NCBI RefSeq assembly: GCF_001613385.1 | Contig: NZ_BDCG01000012.1 | Coordinates: 310,001-374,000 of the forward strand | Reading direction: 5' to 3' | Source of the DNA: Nocardia flavorosea NBRC 108225 | GTDB lineage: Bacteria; Actinomycetota; Actinomycetes; Mycobacteriales; Mycobacteriaceae | DNA length: 64,000 nucleotides | In this document: positions 44,021-53,098 of the stretch, piece by piece | Layout of the letters: each line of letters starts with the position of its first letter | Numbering within the stretch: the first letter of the stretch is position 1 | The notes under the pieces: generated by a model | What the model was told of the DNA's origin: nothing | What the model saw: only the letters and a program-made list of their open reading frames with translations | The model's database searches: none | Translations under genes and position numbers: made by a program

Positions 44021-44056
44021 GGAAATCTCATACTCACAGATGAGAGTTATATTCTC
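44021..44056. promoter_or_regulatory. Tandem copies of the GAGAAT-N3-ATTCTC operator
   Basis: GGAAAT-CTC-ATACTC (44021-44035) and GAGAGT-TAT-ATTCTC (44042-44056) start 21 bp apart in the divergent region of the FadE operon and the P450-ferredoxin pair. This links the block to those at 3.8, 8.3 and 27.8 kb. Confidence 0.65.
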
Positions 44057-44124
44057 AAATGCGGAAGTCAACCGGCGGAGCTGCTCGTGGCGGTGGGAGC
44101 CGGCGGAGCGAAGGGAACCGTCAC

Positions 44125-45414
44125 GTGAAAAACTTCCAGGATCTGGACTTCTTCCTCGGGGAGGAACTGATCGCCGATCCCTACCCGTACTTCGACGCTC
44201 TTCGGGAGCAGTGCCCGGTAACCAGGGAGAAGCACCACAACGTCATGATGGTGACGGGCTACGATGAAGCGCTCGAGGTACTCAACGACGCCGAACGTTT
44301 CTCCTCCTGCATCTCGGTGACCGGCCCCTTCCCCGGCTTCCCGGTACCCATCGACGAGAACTCCGACGCGGACGCCCTGATCGCCGAACACCGCGATTCC
44401 CTGCCGTTCAGCGATCAGCTCCCCGCCCTCGACCCGCCGGCCCATACCGCGCACCGTGGCCTGCTCATGCGGCTGATCACCCCGAAACGCCTCAAAGAGA
44501 ACGAAGAGGCCATGTGGGATATGGCCGACAAGATGCTCGACGAGTACCTCGTGCCCGGCCGAGGCGATTTGATCCGCGATTTCGCCGGCCCCTTCACGCT
44601 CTACATCATCGCCGATCTACTCGGCGTCCCCGCCGACGACCAGGAAGAGTTCCTCAATACCCTCCAGCGCGACCCGCACCGCACCGGAACGGTCGGCAGC
44701 ACCGACTCCGGAAAGGCGATGGAACACAATCCCATCGAATTCCTCTACGAGAAATTCGCCGCCTATATCGAGGACAGGCGCCGCAATCCCCGCGGAGATG
44801 TCCTGACCAGCCTGGCGCAGGCCACGTTCCCCGACGGCAGCCAACCGGAAGTGATCGATGTGTGCCGGGTCGCGGCCAACCTGTTCTCCGCGGGTCAGGA
44901 GACCACGGTGCGTTTGCTGTCCTCGGCGCTGAAGATGATCGCCGAAAATCCGGAACTGCAGCGCTGGCTGCGTGAAGACCACGACCGGATCAACAACTTC
45001 ATCGAAGAAATGCTGCGGATGGAAAGCCCGGTCAAGGGCGACTTCCGGCTGGCGAAGGTAACGACGACGGTGGGCGGTGTCGAGGTGCCGGCCGGAACCG
45101 TCCTGATGCTCGCCAACGGTGGCGCCAACCGCGATCCGCGCCGTTTCGAGAATCCGAACACCTTCGATCCGCAGCGGTCGAATGCGCGGTCGCATATCGC
45201 GTTCGGGCGCGGTATCCACACCTGCCCGGGCGCACCTCTGGCCCGGACCGAGGGCAAGGTCGCGATCAAACGCCTGCTGGAACGCACCACCGACATCCGG
45301 ATCGACGAAAGCGTGCACGGCCCGGCAGACGACCGCAAGTACACCTACCTGCCGACCTTCATCCTGCGCGGAATCACCACCCTGCACCTCGAATTCGACC
45401 GCACGGAAGGATAG
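44125..45414 (+). CDS. Cytochrome P450
   Basis: A 429-aa P450 with complete motifs: AGQETT (256-261), EEMLR (294-298), FGRGIHTCPG with Cys367. It is a paralogue of the P450 at 1020, sharing many long identical blocks. GTG at 44125 has GAAGGGAA 8 nt upstream; an in-frame upstream start would approach the operators. It is followed 4 nt later by its ferredoxin. Confidence 0.94.
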   Translation: MKNFQDLDFFLGEELIADPYPYFDALREQCPVTREKHHNVMMVTGYDEALEVLNDAERFSSCISVTGPFPGFPVPIDENSDADALIAEHRDSLPFSDQLPALDPPAHTAHRGLLMRLITPKRLKENEEAMWDMADKMLDEYLVPGRGDLIRDFAGPFTLYIIADLLGVPADDQEEFLNTLQRDPHRTGTVGSTDSGKAMEHNPIEFLYEKFAAYIEDRRRNPRGDVLTSLAQATFPDGSQPEVIDVCRVAANLFSAGQETTVRLLSSALKMIAENPELQRWLREDHDRINNFIEEMLRMESPVKGDFRLAKVTTTVGGVEVPAGTVLMLANGGANRDPRRFENPNTFDPQRSNARSHIAFGRGIHTCPGAPLARTEGKVAIKRLLERTTDIRIDESVHGPADDRKYTYLPTFILRGITTLHLEFDRTEG

Positions 45415-45418
45415 ATCC

Positions 45419-45616
45419 ATGAAGGTCATCGTCGACGCCGACTCCTGCAAGGGCCACGGGATCTGCACCACCCTGTGCGCGGAAGTCTTCACACTCAACG
45501 ATTACGGATACGCCGAAGCGGTCGACACCGAGATCCCCGAGGACCTCACCGAAGCGGTGCAGACCGCCAAGGACGCCTGCCCGGAGTGGGCGATAAAGAT
45601 CGTCGACGAGGCGTAG
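45419..45616 (+). CDS. Small [3Fe-4S]-type ferredoxin
   Basis: A 65-aa ferredoxin, electron donor to the preceding P450. Ligand pattern C-K-G-H-G-I-C, then T-T-L-C and a late D-A-C-P; here an additional Cys (C20 region) is present, so a 4Fe-4S cluster is also conceivable. The ATG overlaps the upstream operon closely (4-nt gap). A strong hairpin at 45632 ends the unit. Confidence 0.92.
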   Translation: MKVIVDADSCKGHGICTTLCAEVFTLNDYGYAEAVDTEIPEDLTEAVQTAKDACPEWAIKIVDEA

Positions 45617-45631
45617 GCGCATCGCGCAGGG

Positions 45632-45660
45632 CGAGCCGGGGCGATGCCGCCCCCGGCTCG
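45632..45660. terminator. Hairpin terminator after the P450-ferredoxin unit
   Basis: CGAGCCGGGG (45632-45641) pairs perfectly with CCCCGGCTCG (45651-45660), 9-nt loop, 16 nt after the ferredoxin stop. A short mixed T-rich tract follows. Confidence 0.7.
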
Positions 45661-45763
45661 AGTAGCTTCCCTTTCGCGTGACTCGGTAATCCCGGGTTGT
45701 GACAGCGCGCCGCGGATTTTTGAATTAATCTGGGAACAACCGCGATTCGGGAGGGGAGACTGG

Positions 45764-48196
45764 GTGTTGCGGGAATTCGAGCGGAAACTCGCACTGGCCG
45801 ATGCGGAGGAAGCACCTGCTGAACGTGCGCGGCGGATCGTCGCGGCGATCCACGAGTTCCTGGCCCTCGGCGAGGACCACGAGTTGACTGCCGGACGCGC
45901 GCGGATATATGCCCGTGTTGATGAGGTGGCCCGGCTGGCCCCGGACGCGGCGGTACGGCTGTTCCCCCGCCTGGCCGGATTCTTCGGCCTGCACCAGCAG
46001 CGGGCCCAGCTCGCGCTCACCGCGTGGCTGAGCGCCCCCGAGGCGGCGACCTTCGCCGCAACCTGGGCCGCGGCGAGCGAGATTCTCGCGGAATCGCAGA
46101 ATCTCGCGGTGTGGCTGTCGAACAGCGTACGGGCGGGGGTGGGTGTCGCACCGGCATTCCCGACGCTGGCCCGTGCCCATCTGGTCGAGCTGGTCGACGC
46201 CGACTTCCGGGCCTACGAATTCGCCGGCGCGACCTCCCCGGTGTGGATGCTGATGACGGCGCTCGGTCCGTCCACTCGCCCGGACTGGTTCCTGCTCCTC
46301 GGCGACCGGGCGGCCGAACGCGGGGAGGAGGCCGAGGCGGCGCGCCGCTACGAGCTCGCCGATCGCTTCGGCGCGGGCGCCGGTGCCCAGAGCCGACTGC
46401 GGCGCCTGCACGATCTGGCCGCCTACCACCGTGTGCGCCAGGGTATGACGGATTCCGGCGAACTCAGGGGTCCCGGAACCCCGAACCCTTACCGCCACCT
46501 GGCCATGGCCACCGCCGCCGCGATGGAGGGCCGGTCGCCCACCGCATCCCTCACCGAGGTGAAACGCCACGGCGGCAAAGAACTCCAACCGCTCGCAACA
46601 TTCCTCACCGTATTGGCCCGCCTGCGTGCGGGCGACCGCGACGCCGCCCGCACCCAACTGCGGGAGCTCTTGGCGGTCGCGCCCGTATCACCGGACCTGG
46701 ACGAGGATGTCGCGCTCCGCGCGAATTTGCAACTGATTCTGGGGGCACTGGAGGAGGAAGAAGAGTTCATCGTGCGCGGGGCACGGGAGCTGGCGCACCG
46801 GTTCGGGGTGGGGTGGCCGGATCGGTCGATGCTGGCGCCGGCGACGGTGCTGCGGGCGGTATCGCGGCGGGATACCGGGCTGGTGGCCGAATTGATCGGA
46901 AGCGGAATTCGGCACGATGCGACCGGCCGAGCGGTCCGGCTCCGAATCGACACGGCACGCGAGTATCTCGCCATGGCCGCGCGGGCGACCGTCTTCGGAC
47001 GGCCCGAGGAAGCGGGCGAGCTCGTCGCGCAGGCACGGGAACTGCTGTCCGGGGCGGTCGGCGTGGATGCCGACGAACTACGGGCTACAGCGGCGCATAT
47101 CGCCGAGGCGGCGCCCCGGCTGCCGCGGGACCCCGCCGCGCCGGAGCGGCCGCTGGACCGGCTGGCCTATGCCTTGCTGCGCTCCGACGGGGTGGTCCAC
47201 CCGTGGACGGATGCCGCGCTGCGTCTGTGGCGAGACCTGATCGCCGAGGATTGTGGCGGAGACAATTCGCACAGCCAGCATCACCTGGCCATTGCCGAGC
47301 ACGCCCGCGCCTATCAACTCGAAATGGCGGATGACGACGGCGCCTTCGAATCTTGGCGGCAAGCTCACGCCGCCTGGGCGCGGGTGTGGACCGACGACGG
47401 ATTCTGGGAACGGTTGCGCTCCCGGCTCCAGGCCGCGGCCGCCGACACCACCCCCGAGGAGGTGGCCCGCGTCGTCGGCGAGGCCCGTGGCGAACTTCCC
47501 GCCCAGCTACTGGAACCGCATGTGACCCGCGTGCAGGAACTGCGCCGGAGCCAGTTGGCCAGGGCGCATGCACATCTCGAACTGATCCGCGGCGCACCCT
47601 TCGCACCCGCTGATATCGCCCGGGCGCGCGGACGTTTGGCCCGCGATGCGGGGGGACAGATCCGGCGGCTCATCCAGGAGGGCCGGCTCGACCGCGCACT
47701 GCACGAGGCACAGGCCTGGATCGAGATCGATCCGGACAATGTCCCGCTGGCCGAACAGGCCCTCGATGTGGGCATCGAGGTGGTGGAGACCGAGCGCAGC
47801 CGTGGCGCGGACTGGGCCGCACGGTCCCGGCCGACCCTGGAGCGTATTGCGGCGCTGGTCGAACCGCTACGGTCGACACTGAGCCTCACCGCGCGCCAAC
47901 TCAACACCCGCGGTCTGCCGCAAACCGAGAACCCGGACCGGCTCGCCTTCGCGGCGAAACTCGCTCGTCACGAATTCTGGCTGGGCGCGGCCACCCTGGT
48001 GTCCACCGCCGACCGCCTGCAGACCAATCCGTACGCGGACCGCACCGGATTTCGCGCTGCCGTCCACCACTTCAACACCGCACTGACACTCGGCGTCCCC
48101 ACCATCGATCCCTACTCCCGGACGCGCGAGCTGCTCGTATCCGCCGCGCAATGGGAGCGGGCCGCCCAGGGCGGCGGCGACATCGGCTTCTTCTGA
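45764..48196 (+). CDS. Large helical-repeat protein of Hsp70-linked operon
   Basis: An 810-aa soluble protein, nearly all predicted helix by composition (Ala, Glu, Leu, Arg rich), with repeated A-x-x-A-R/E-x-L patterns suggestive of a TPR or alpha-solenoid scaffold, but no family I can name. No signal peptide or membrane segment. GTG at 45764 is chosen because GGGAGGGGAG precedes it; a longer in-frame start at 45644 overlaps the terminator. It is followed after 18 nt by a J-like protein and an Hsp70, so it may be a client-binding or regulatory partner of that chaperone. Confidence 0.85.
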   Translation: MLREFERKLALADAEEAPAERARRIVAAIHEFLALGEDHELTAGRARIYARVDEVARLAPDAAVRLFPRLAGFFGLHQQRAQLALTAWLSAPEAATFAATWAAASEILAESQNLAVWLSNSVRAGVGVAPAFPTLARAHLVELVDADFRAYEFAGATSPVWMLMTALGPSTRPDWFLLLGDRAAERGEEAEAARRYELADRFGAGAGAQSRLRRLHDLAAYHRVRQGMTDSGELRGPGTPNPYRHLAMATAAAMEGRSPTASLTEVKRHGGKELQPLATFLTVLARLRAGDRDAARTQLRELLAVAPVSPDLDEDVALRANLQLILGALEEEEEFIVRGARELAHRFGVGWPDRSMLAPATVLRAVSRRDTGLVAELIGSGIRHDATGRAVRLRIDTAREYLAMAARATVFGRPEEAGELVAQARELLSGAVGVDADELRATAAHIAEAAPRLPRDPAAPERPLDRLAYALLRSDGVVHPWTDAALRLWRDLIAEDCGGDNSHSQHHLAIAEHARAYQLEMADDDGAFESWRQAHAAWARVWTDDGFWERLRSRLQAAAADTTPEEVARVVGEARGELPAQLLEPHVTRVQELRRSQLARAHAHLELIRGAPFAPADIARARGRLARDAGGQIRRLIQEGRLDRALHEAQAWIEIDPDNVPLAEQALDVGIEVVETERSRGADWAARSRPTLERIAALVEPLRSTLSLTARQLNTRGLPQTENPDRLAFAAKLARHEFWLGAATLVSTADRLQTNPYADRTGFRAAVHHFNTALTLGVPTIDPYSRTRELLVSAAQWERAAQGGGDIGFF

Positions 48197-48214
48197 CGAG
48201 ACCGGAGCAGCAGA

Positions 48215-48640
48215 ATGAACCCATGGTCCTGGAACGACCGAAACCCGTACTACGAGACCGCATTCCAGGTGCTCGACGTCGATCCCACCGCCGACCGCGC
48301 AACCGTACGCGCCCGCATCGCCACCCGCCGCAGGCGTATCGCCTACGACGCCGGACGCTTCCCACTCTTTGGTGAGACACTCACGGTGGCACGCGTCAAC
48401 GCGGCCGAGGAACAACTGGCCGCGCCGCGCAGCCGGCTGGCCGCCGAACTGCTCACCCATCCAGTGGGACCGGATGGCGACGATCTCGCCACCCTCTGCG
48501 AAATGCTGGAGCTGAGCCGGGCCCTGGACGCCGCATCGAACTCCGGCGCCGCCCCGGTGCAGGATCACGACCTGCACCTCGACTACCGGGTCTTGTCCCA
48601 TCTGCTGCCTCCCCCCATCGACCAGGAGCCCACCGCATGA
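48215..48640 (+). CDS. J-domain-like protein without HPD
   Basis: A 141-aa protein. Residues ~13-80 resemble a J domain: Y-E-T-A-F-Q-V-L-D-V-D-P-T-A-D, a long basic helix R-A-R-I-A-T-R-R-R-R-I-A, and R-V-N-A-A-E-E-Q-L-A-A-P-R-S-R-L. The HPD tripeptide that activates Hsp70 is absent from the loop (reads Y-D-A-G-R). The stop overlaps the Hsp70 start by four bases (ATGA). It is probably an adaptor tethering or positioning the Hsp70; ATPase stimulation would be unexpected. Confidence 0.7.
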   Translation: MNPWSWNDRNPYYETAFQVLDVDPTADRATVRARIATRRRRIAYDAGRFPLFGETLTVARVNAAEEQLAAPRSRLAAELLTHPVGPDGDDLATLCEMLELSRALDAASNSGAAPVQDHDLHLDYRVLSHLLPPPIDQEPTA

Positions 48641-51191
48641 GCATCGTCGCCGGTATCGATCTCGGCACCACGAACTGCTGCGTCGCCGTGCCCGCCGATG
48701 CCGACATCCCGGACAAGCAGGCGCTCATCGACGCACGTAAGCTGCGGCCACTGGGAGGCGCGCTCATCGTGGCGAATCCGGACCTTTCGCTGACAACCCC
48801 CTCGGCGGTTTGGATCTCCGCCGAGGGCAGGCCGTTGGTAGGAGCGCGCGCCAAACGTAGGGCACGCCGACCGGGTACACCACCGGCGATGTTCTTCAAA
48901 CGGAACATGGGTACCGACCAGCCGGTCACCGCGGGCCACGCAGTGCTCACCCCATTGCAGGCATCGGTATATCTGCTGCGGCACCTCGCACAGACGGCCG
49001 AGACGACGCTGGGTGTCCCCCTCGGCCGGGTCGTCATCACCGTTCCCGCCTATTTCGAGACCAGCGCGAAGACCCAGACTACGCAGGCGGGTCAGGAGGC
49101 CGGGTTGGAAGTGGCCGAGACGCTCATGGAGCCGGTGGCGGCGGCGCTCGCACATATGCACGAGAACGGCTGGTCGGAGTCCGATCGCCGGCGCTTTCTG
49201 GTATACGACCTCGGTGGCGGCACCTTCGACACCTCGGTGGTGTCCTGGGATCCCGCGGACGGTTTCAGCACCCGATCCTTCGGAGGCGACCGTTACCTGG
49301 GCGGTTATGACTTCGACCAGGCCATCGTGGAGTGGCTGGCATCGCAACTGCCCGCCTACGACCTGCGCGCAGAGCCCGGTGACCCGGCTGCCGCGGAGTT
49401 GCGGGCCCGCCTGATATCGCTGGCCGAGGCCGCCAAGCACGAGCTCTCACGGGAGACCGAGACCGAGATCGTCACCCAGGACCTCGAGGACCGCACCGGC
49501 ATGCCCATGACGATCAATCTACCGCTGGGCCGCCACCAATTCGATCGGCTCATCGAAGGCCCCGTGCGCGGCACAGTGGACCGCTGCGTCGAGGCACTGG
49601 ACGACGCCCACCTCACTCACGCTGATCTCGACGAGATCGTGCTGGTCGGTGGCTCGTCCCGGGTGCCGTTGGTATCCGAGCTGCTGCGCGAGCGCTTCGG
49701 CCTGCAGCCCCGCCTCTTCCATCCTGAGCTGGTCGTCGCCGTCGGCGCAGCGCTGAAGGCGGGCGGGCTGGCCTCCCGCGGCACCGTGCTGGAACTGGAA
49801 CACCTCGTGCCGGTCGGCGAGTCGGCCGATATCGCGGGTCGCGTGCTGCTGTCGGCGCTCGATACCGCCGAGGTGGTGGTGGAGGTCCGAATCGAGGGCG
49901 GCGAGGTGCTTCGCGAGCAGATCACCGGTCCGGAGGGTGCCTTCCTGTTCGTCGACGTACCGCTCAGCGCACACGGGTGCACCGTCGCCGTACTCGCCGC
50001 CGGCGTCGAGATCGCAGCCGAGCGGCTGGGGGCGCATACCGAAACCGGCCCGGCCGTCACCGAACTCGCGGGCGATGTACTCGCGCACGATTTCTCGGTC
50101 GAGCTGCTGGACCGCCGGCTGTGCCGAGTAGCAAGGTCGGGAACCAAGGTTCCGCATCGCGTCTACCAGCGACTGGAGACCGCGACCCGGGGCACCGCGC
50201 TGGCGGTACGGCTCTACGAAGGCTGGATCCCCATCGGCACGGTGAAGATCCGCGACCTGCCCGACAATCTCGAGCTCGGCACGCCGGTAGAGCTCACCCT
50301 CGAATTCGCCGTCGGCTGGACCATTCACGCGTCGGTCCGCCTCCCGCATCTGGACCGGTCGGCCACCGCCGCCATCGAGATCCCGATCCGCGAGGTCGCT
50401 ACCTGGGACGTCCTGCGCTCCCGCATCTCCGCGGCCCGCGCCGATTGGCAACAGATCAGCCGCGAGGTGCATCGGGCCGAATCGGTCAAGGCGATGCCGG
50501 AGATCGAACCACGCCTGGCCACGCTGGAACAGCTGGTGGCCCGCACCCAGGATCAGGCCAAGGCGCATCACCTGCTACTGGAAGCCGAGACCATCCTGCA
50601 GGGCCTGCTCGACAGCCGTGGTCCGGAAGACTATCTGGAGCCCCCGCTCACCGAGTTCGAACGCAAGCTGGACCACCTCGAGAATCTGGTGCTGTATCTC
50701 CAGCGGGTCGAGCCCGAGCTCGCGCCGGTCTTCCGCATGCGCCGCGACGTTCTGCGAACCGAGGGCCGGACAGCCTACGACGTCGGTGATTTCGTGGCCT
50801 GGCCACGTGTGCACGAGAAGCTGGAGGATCTCATCCGGGAGATCATGCAGATCCCGTCGATCTACGAGATCATGATGATGCAGCAGACACCGAGCACACT
50901 GCGTGAGCTGTTGCGCGAGCGCATCGAGGAGGTGGCTACCGCCATCCGCACGAATATACCGAGCTGCAATCCAATCCGCGCGTCGAACCGCAAGACCGGC
51001 GAAAACTTCCCACCGAGCGCGATAACCTCCTCGCCGACCTGGCGGCCGTTTCGCTGGCCGTCGACGGCGTCGACCCGAAACGGCCCTCCGCCCCTGAGCA
51101 ATTGCAGAATATTCTGCACGACAGGCTGTGGCCGCTCGAACGACGCGTCACCGGCTGGGGCCGCGAGACGGGGATGCGTCAGACGCCGTAA
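48637..51191 (+). CDS. Hsp70-like ATPase, frame disrupted near the 3' end
   Basis: A DnaK-fold protein of ~851 aa if the frame is restored. Seen: phosphate-1 GIDLGTTNCCVAV, MEPVAAALAH, phosphate-2 VYDLGGGTFDTS, adenosine motif VLVGGSSRVP (together ~residues 5-380), then a divergent beta region and a helical C-terminus; no EEVD-like tail. Around 50951 the reading frame must move by -1: beyond it the good frame reads EYTELQSNPRVEPQDR and continues to TAA at 51189-51191, whereas the original frame becomes nonsense. Either a one-base deletion, a sequencing error, or frameshifting. Confidence 0.85.
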
Positions 51192-51347
51192 CGCTACCCA
51201 ACGCCCGGCCGCCAGCTTCACGTGCCGGGACCCGTGGTGCTGTCGGCGCACAGTGCGAGTCCTTGTAGCGGGGGTGCGGAACGGCGATCTGGTGCATCGT
51301 TTCAGGCCTGCCGTGGCAGGCCGGACGGAAGGCGCTGCTCCTGTGTC

Positions 51348-52343
51348 CTACTCGCGTGGGAGCAGCCTGGAATTCGGCAGCGGTGGCGCCGGTAGTGGCG
51401 GCGGTTGGTCGGCCGGGAACTCACCGAACAGGGCCGGCTTGCCGACATCTCTCGGGTCGGACTGTTCGAAGCCGAGTTCGGCCTGGTAGCGGCGCCGGTA
51501 CTCAGCGATCTCGTCGTGATCGCGGCCGACGAAGTTCCACCACATCACGATCTGCTCCCGCAGCGGGACGCCGCCCAGCAGGATGACGCGGGCTCCGGTA
51601 TCGCCTGCGGTGATTACCAACGTGTCGGATCCGGGAGGTACGTACGCGAGCGAACGATGGTCGACGGCGGTCGAATTCACCGTGACCGCGACACTCTCGG
51701 CGAGAACCGCATGTTCGAAATCGGCCCGCACAGTGAGCTGTGCCGAGGCGCCGGGCTCGAGGATCAGTTCGGCACCGAGCAGGTCGGGGGTTCGCGTGTC
51801 CACCGGGGACACCGCTCCGAGAAACGCGCCGATGAACACGCGCGCCGTGACGCCGGGCAGTGTCACCGGCTCCGGCGCGTAGTGCGCGAACGCATTTTCA
51901 CTGAATCGTGTTTCGTCCGGCAGTGCGTACCAGAGCTGCACCCCGTGCAGGATGTTCGTTCCGGGGTCGCTGATCTCCTGGTGGGTGATGCCGCGGCCCG
52001 CGATCATCAGGTTGAGCTCGCCCGGCACGACGGAGGCCGCGTTACCGCCGGAGTCGAGATGCTCGACGCGTCCGGTGAACAACCAGGACACCGTCGCGAG
52101 CCCGGTGTGCGGGTGCCGCGGCATCCGCATACCACCGGTCAGCGAAATATCGTCGGGACCGTAGTGATCCAGAAAGCACCATGCCCCCACCAAAGACCGC
52201 TGCCGCTGTGGAAGCGTCCGGTACACGGTCATCTCCCGCACACCGCCGAGGGGCACCGCGCGCGGCTCGAGGATCTCTGTCGCCGTGCACGGCTGCCCCG
52301 GATCCAGGACTTCCAGATCGGGGCGTGAGTCGAGGTTGGTCAT
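51348..52343 (-). CDS. Pirin family protein
   Basis: A 331-aa bicupin. Seen: PRHPHTGLATVSWLFTG with metal-binding His residues, HLDSGGN, GRGITHQE and LHGVQLWYALP, all typical pirin N-cupin features. Bacterial pirins include quercetin dioxygenases and regulators of redox enzymes. The ATG overlaps the stop of the AhpD-like gene (ATGA), so they are translationally coupled, a common pairing with peroxide or electrophile defence. Confidence 0.92.
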   Translation of the reverse strand: MTNLDSRPDLEVLDPGQPCTATEILEPRAVPLGGVREMTVYRTLPQRQRSLVGAWCFLDHYGPDDISLTGGMRMPRHPHTGLATVSWLFTGRVEHLDSGGNAASVVPGELNLMIAGRGITHQEISDPGTNILHGVQLWYALPDETRFSENAFAHYAPEPVTLPGVTARVFIGAFLGAVSPVDTRTPDLLGAELILEPGASAQLTVRADFEHAVLAESVAVTVNSTAVDHRSLAYVPPGSDTLVITAGDTGARVILLGGVPLREQIVMWWNFVGRDHDEIAEYRRRYQAELGFEQSDPRDVGKPALFGEFPADQPPPLPAPPLPNSRLLPRE

Positions 52344-52813
52344 CGAATGATCTTCCCTTCGGTATCGCGGGGACGCACCGTATGCCGGCTGAGGATCGAG
52401 ATCCGGTTGAACGCATTGATCGTGACCGCCACCCATTCGGCGGCAACGAACGCTTCCTCGCCGAGAACCCGGCGGGCCCCCACGAGATCGGCCTCCGACT
52501 CGTCGGTCGTGGGCAGCACGGTGGCGGCCTCGGCCACCGCGAGCACTGCCCGCTGGCGCTCGTCGAACAACCCCGTCTCCCGCCATGCCGGCAGCACGTC
52601 GAGCTGCTGCTGCGCTATCCCGGCTCGTCTCGCCTCGCGCGAATGCAGCTCCACGCAGAACGCGCACGCGTTGAGCTGCGACGCCCGCAGCTTGATGAAT
52701 TCGGTCTCCTGGGCCGAGAGGCCACGCCGCAGAACCGCCGACCGAATCGCCGAGGAAAACGCTTCGGCAGCCTCCCATGCCTCGGGCATGACCTTGTCCA
52801 GGGACGGACGCAT
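52340..52813 (-). CDS. Carboxymuconolactone decarboxylase/AhpD-like protein
   Basis: A 157-aa alkylhydroperoxidase-fold protein. The active-site motif CAFCVELHS gives the C-x-x-C...H pattern of AhpD-like peroxidases, preceded by K-L-R-A-S-Q-L-N-A. It is the first gene of a two-gene unit with pirin. A thiol-peroxidase role is the family expectation. Confidence 0.92.
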   Translation of the reverse strand: MRPSLDKVMPEAWEAAEAFSSAIRSAVLRRGLSAQETEFIKLRASQLNACAFCVELHSREARRAGIAQQQLDVLPAWRETGLFDERQRAVLAVAEAATVLPTTDESEADLVGARRVLGEEAFVAAEWVAVTINAFNRISILSRHTVRPRDTEGKIIR

Positions 52814-52883
52814 GGTGTTTTGTCTCCATTTCCGCGCTCACTCGGGCGGGCGCTCGTCGTTTCCGGGTGAACTCACCCGGGAG

Positions 52884-53098
52884 GTGTTCGGTGCGGCGCT
52901 CACATCGTTCGGCGTGGGCCCGGAGCAGACCGTGTGGGGCGCCTTCGTTCTCGCCGTACTCGGCCTGTGTGGAAGCGGCGGCCGGTGGCGTCGACCGGGT
53001 TGGCCCTGTCGAGCGCAGCCCTGTTGTCCGGCGTGGCAGCGGACCGCCCGGCTATGTTCGCGAATGTATCGCTCGGTCAATGTGTCCCACCACCGTGA
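52884..53098 (+). pseudogene. Possible small membrane protein with one-base frame break
   Basis: Between the AhpD-like and glutaminase genes, the plus strand reads EVFGAALTSFGVGPEQTV then WGAFVLAVLGL, and in a frame displaced by one base WKRRPVASTGLALSSAALL to a TGA at 53096. Restoring one base would join two hydrophobic segments. It overlaps the 3' end of the glutaminase gene by 47 bp. It could also be chance. Confidence 0.25.

Noticed and set aside
3833..44056. Repeated palindromes as KstR/KstR2 steroid operators
   Set aside because: The half sites are GAGAAT/ATTCTC with a 3-bp spacer, unlike the known KstR and KstR2 motifs.
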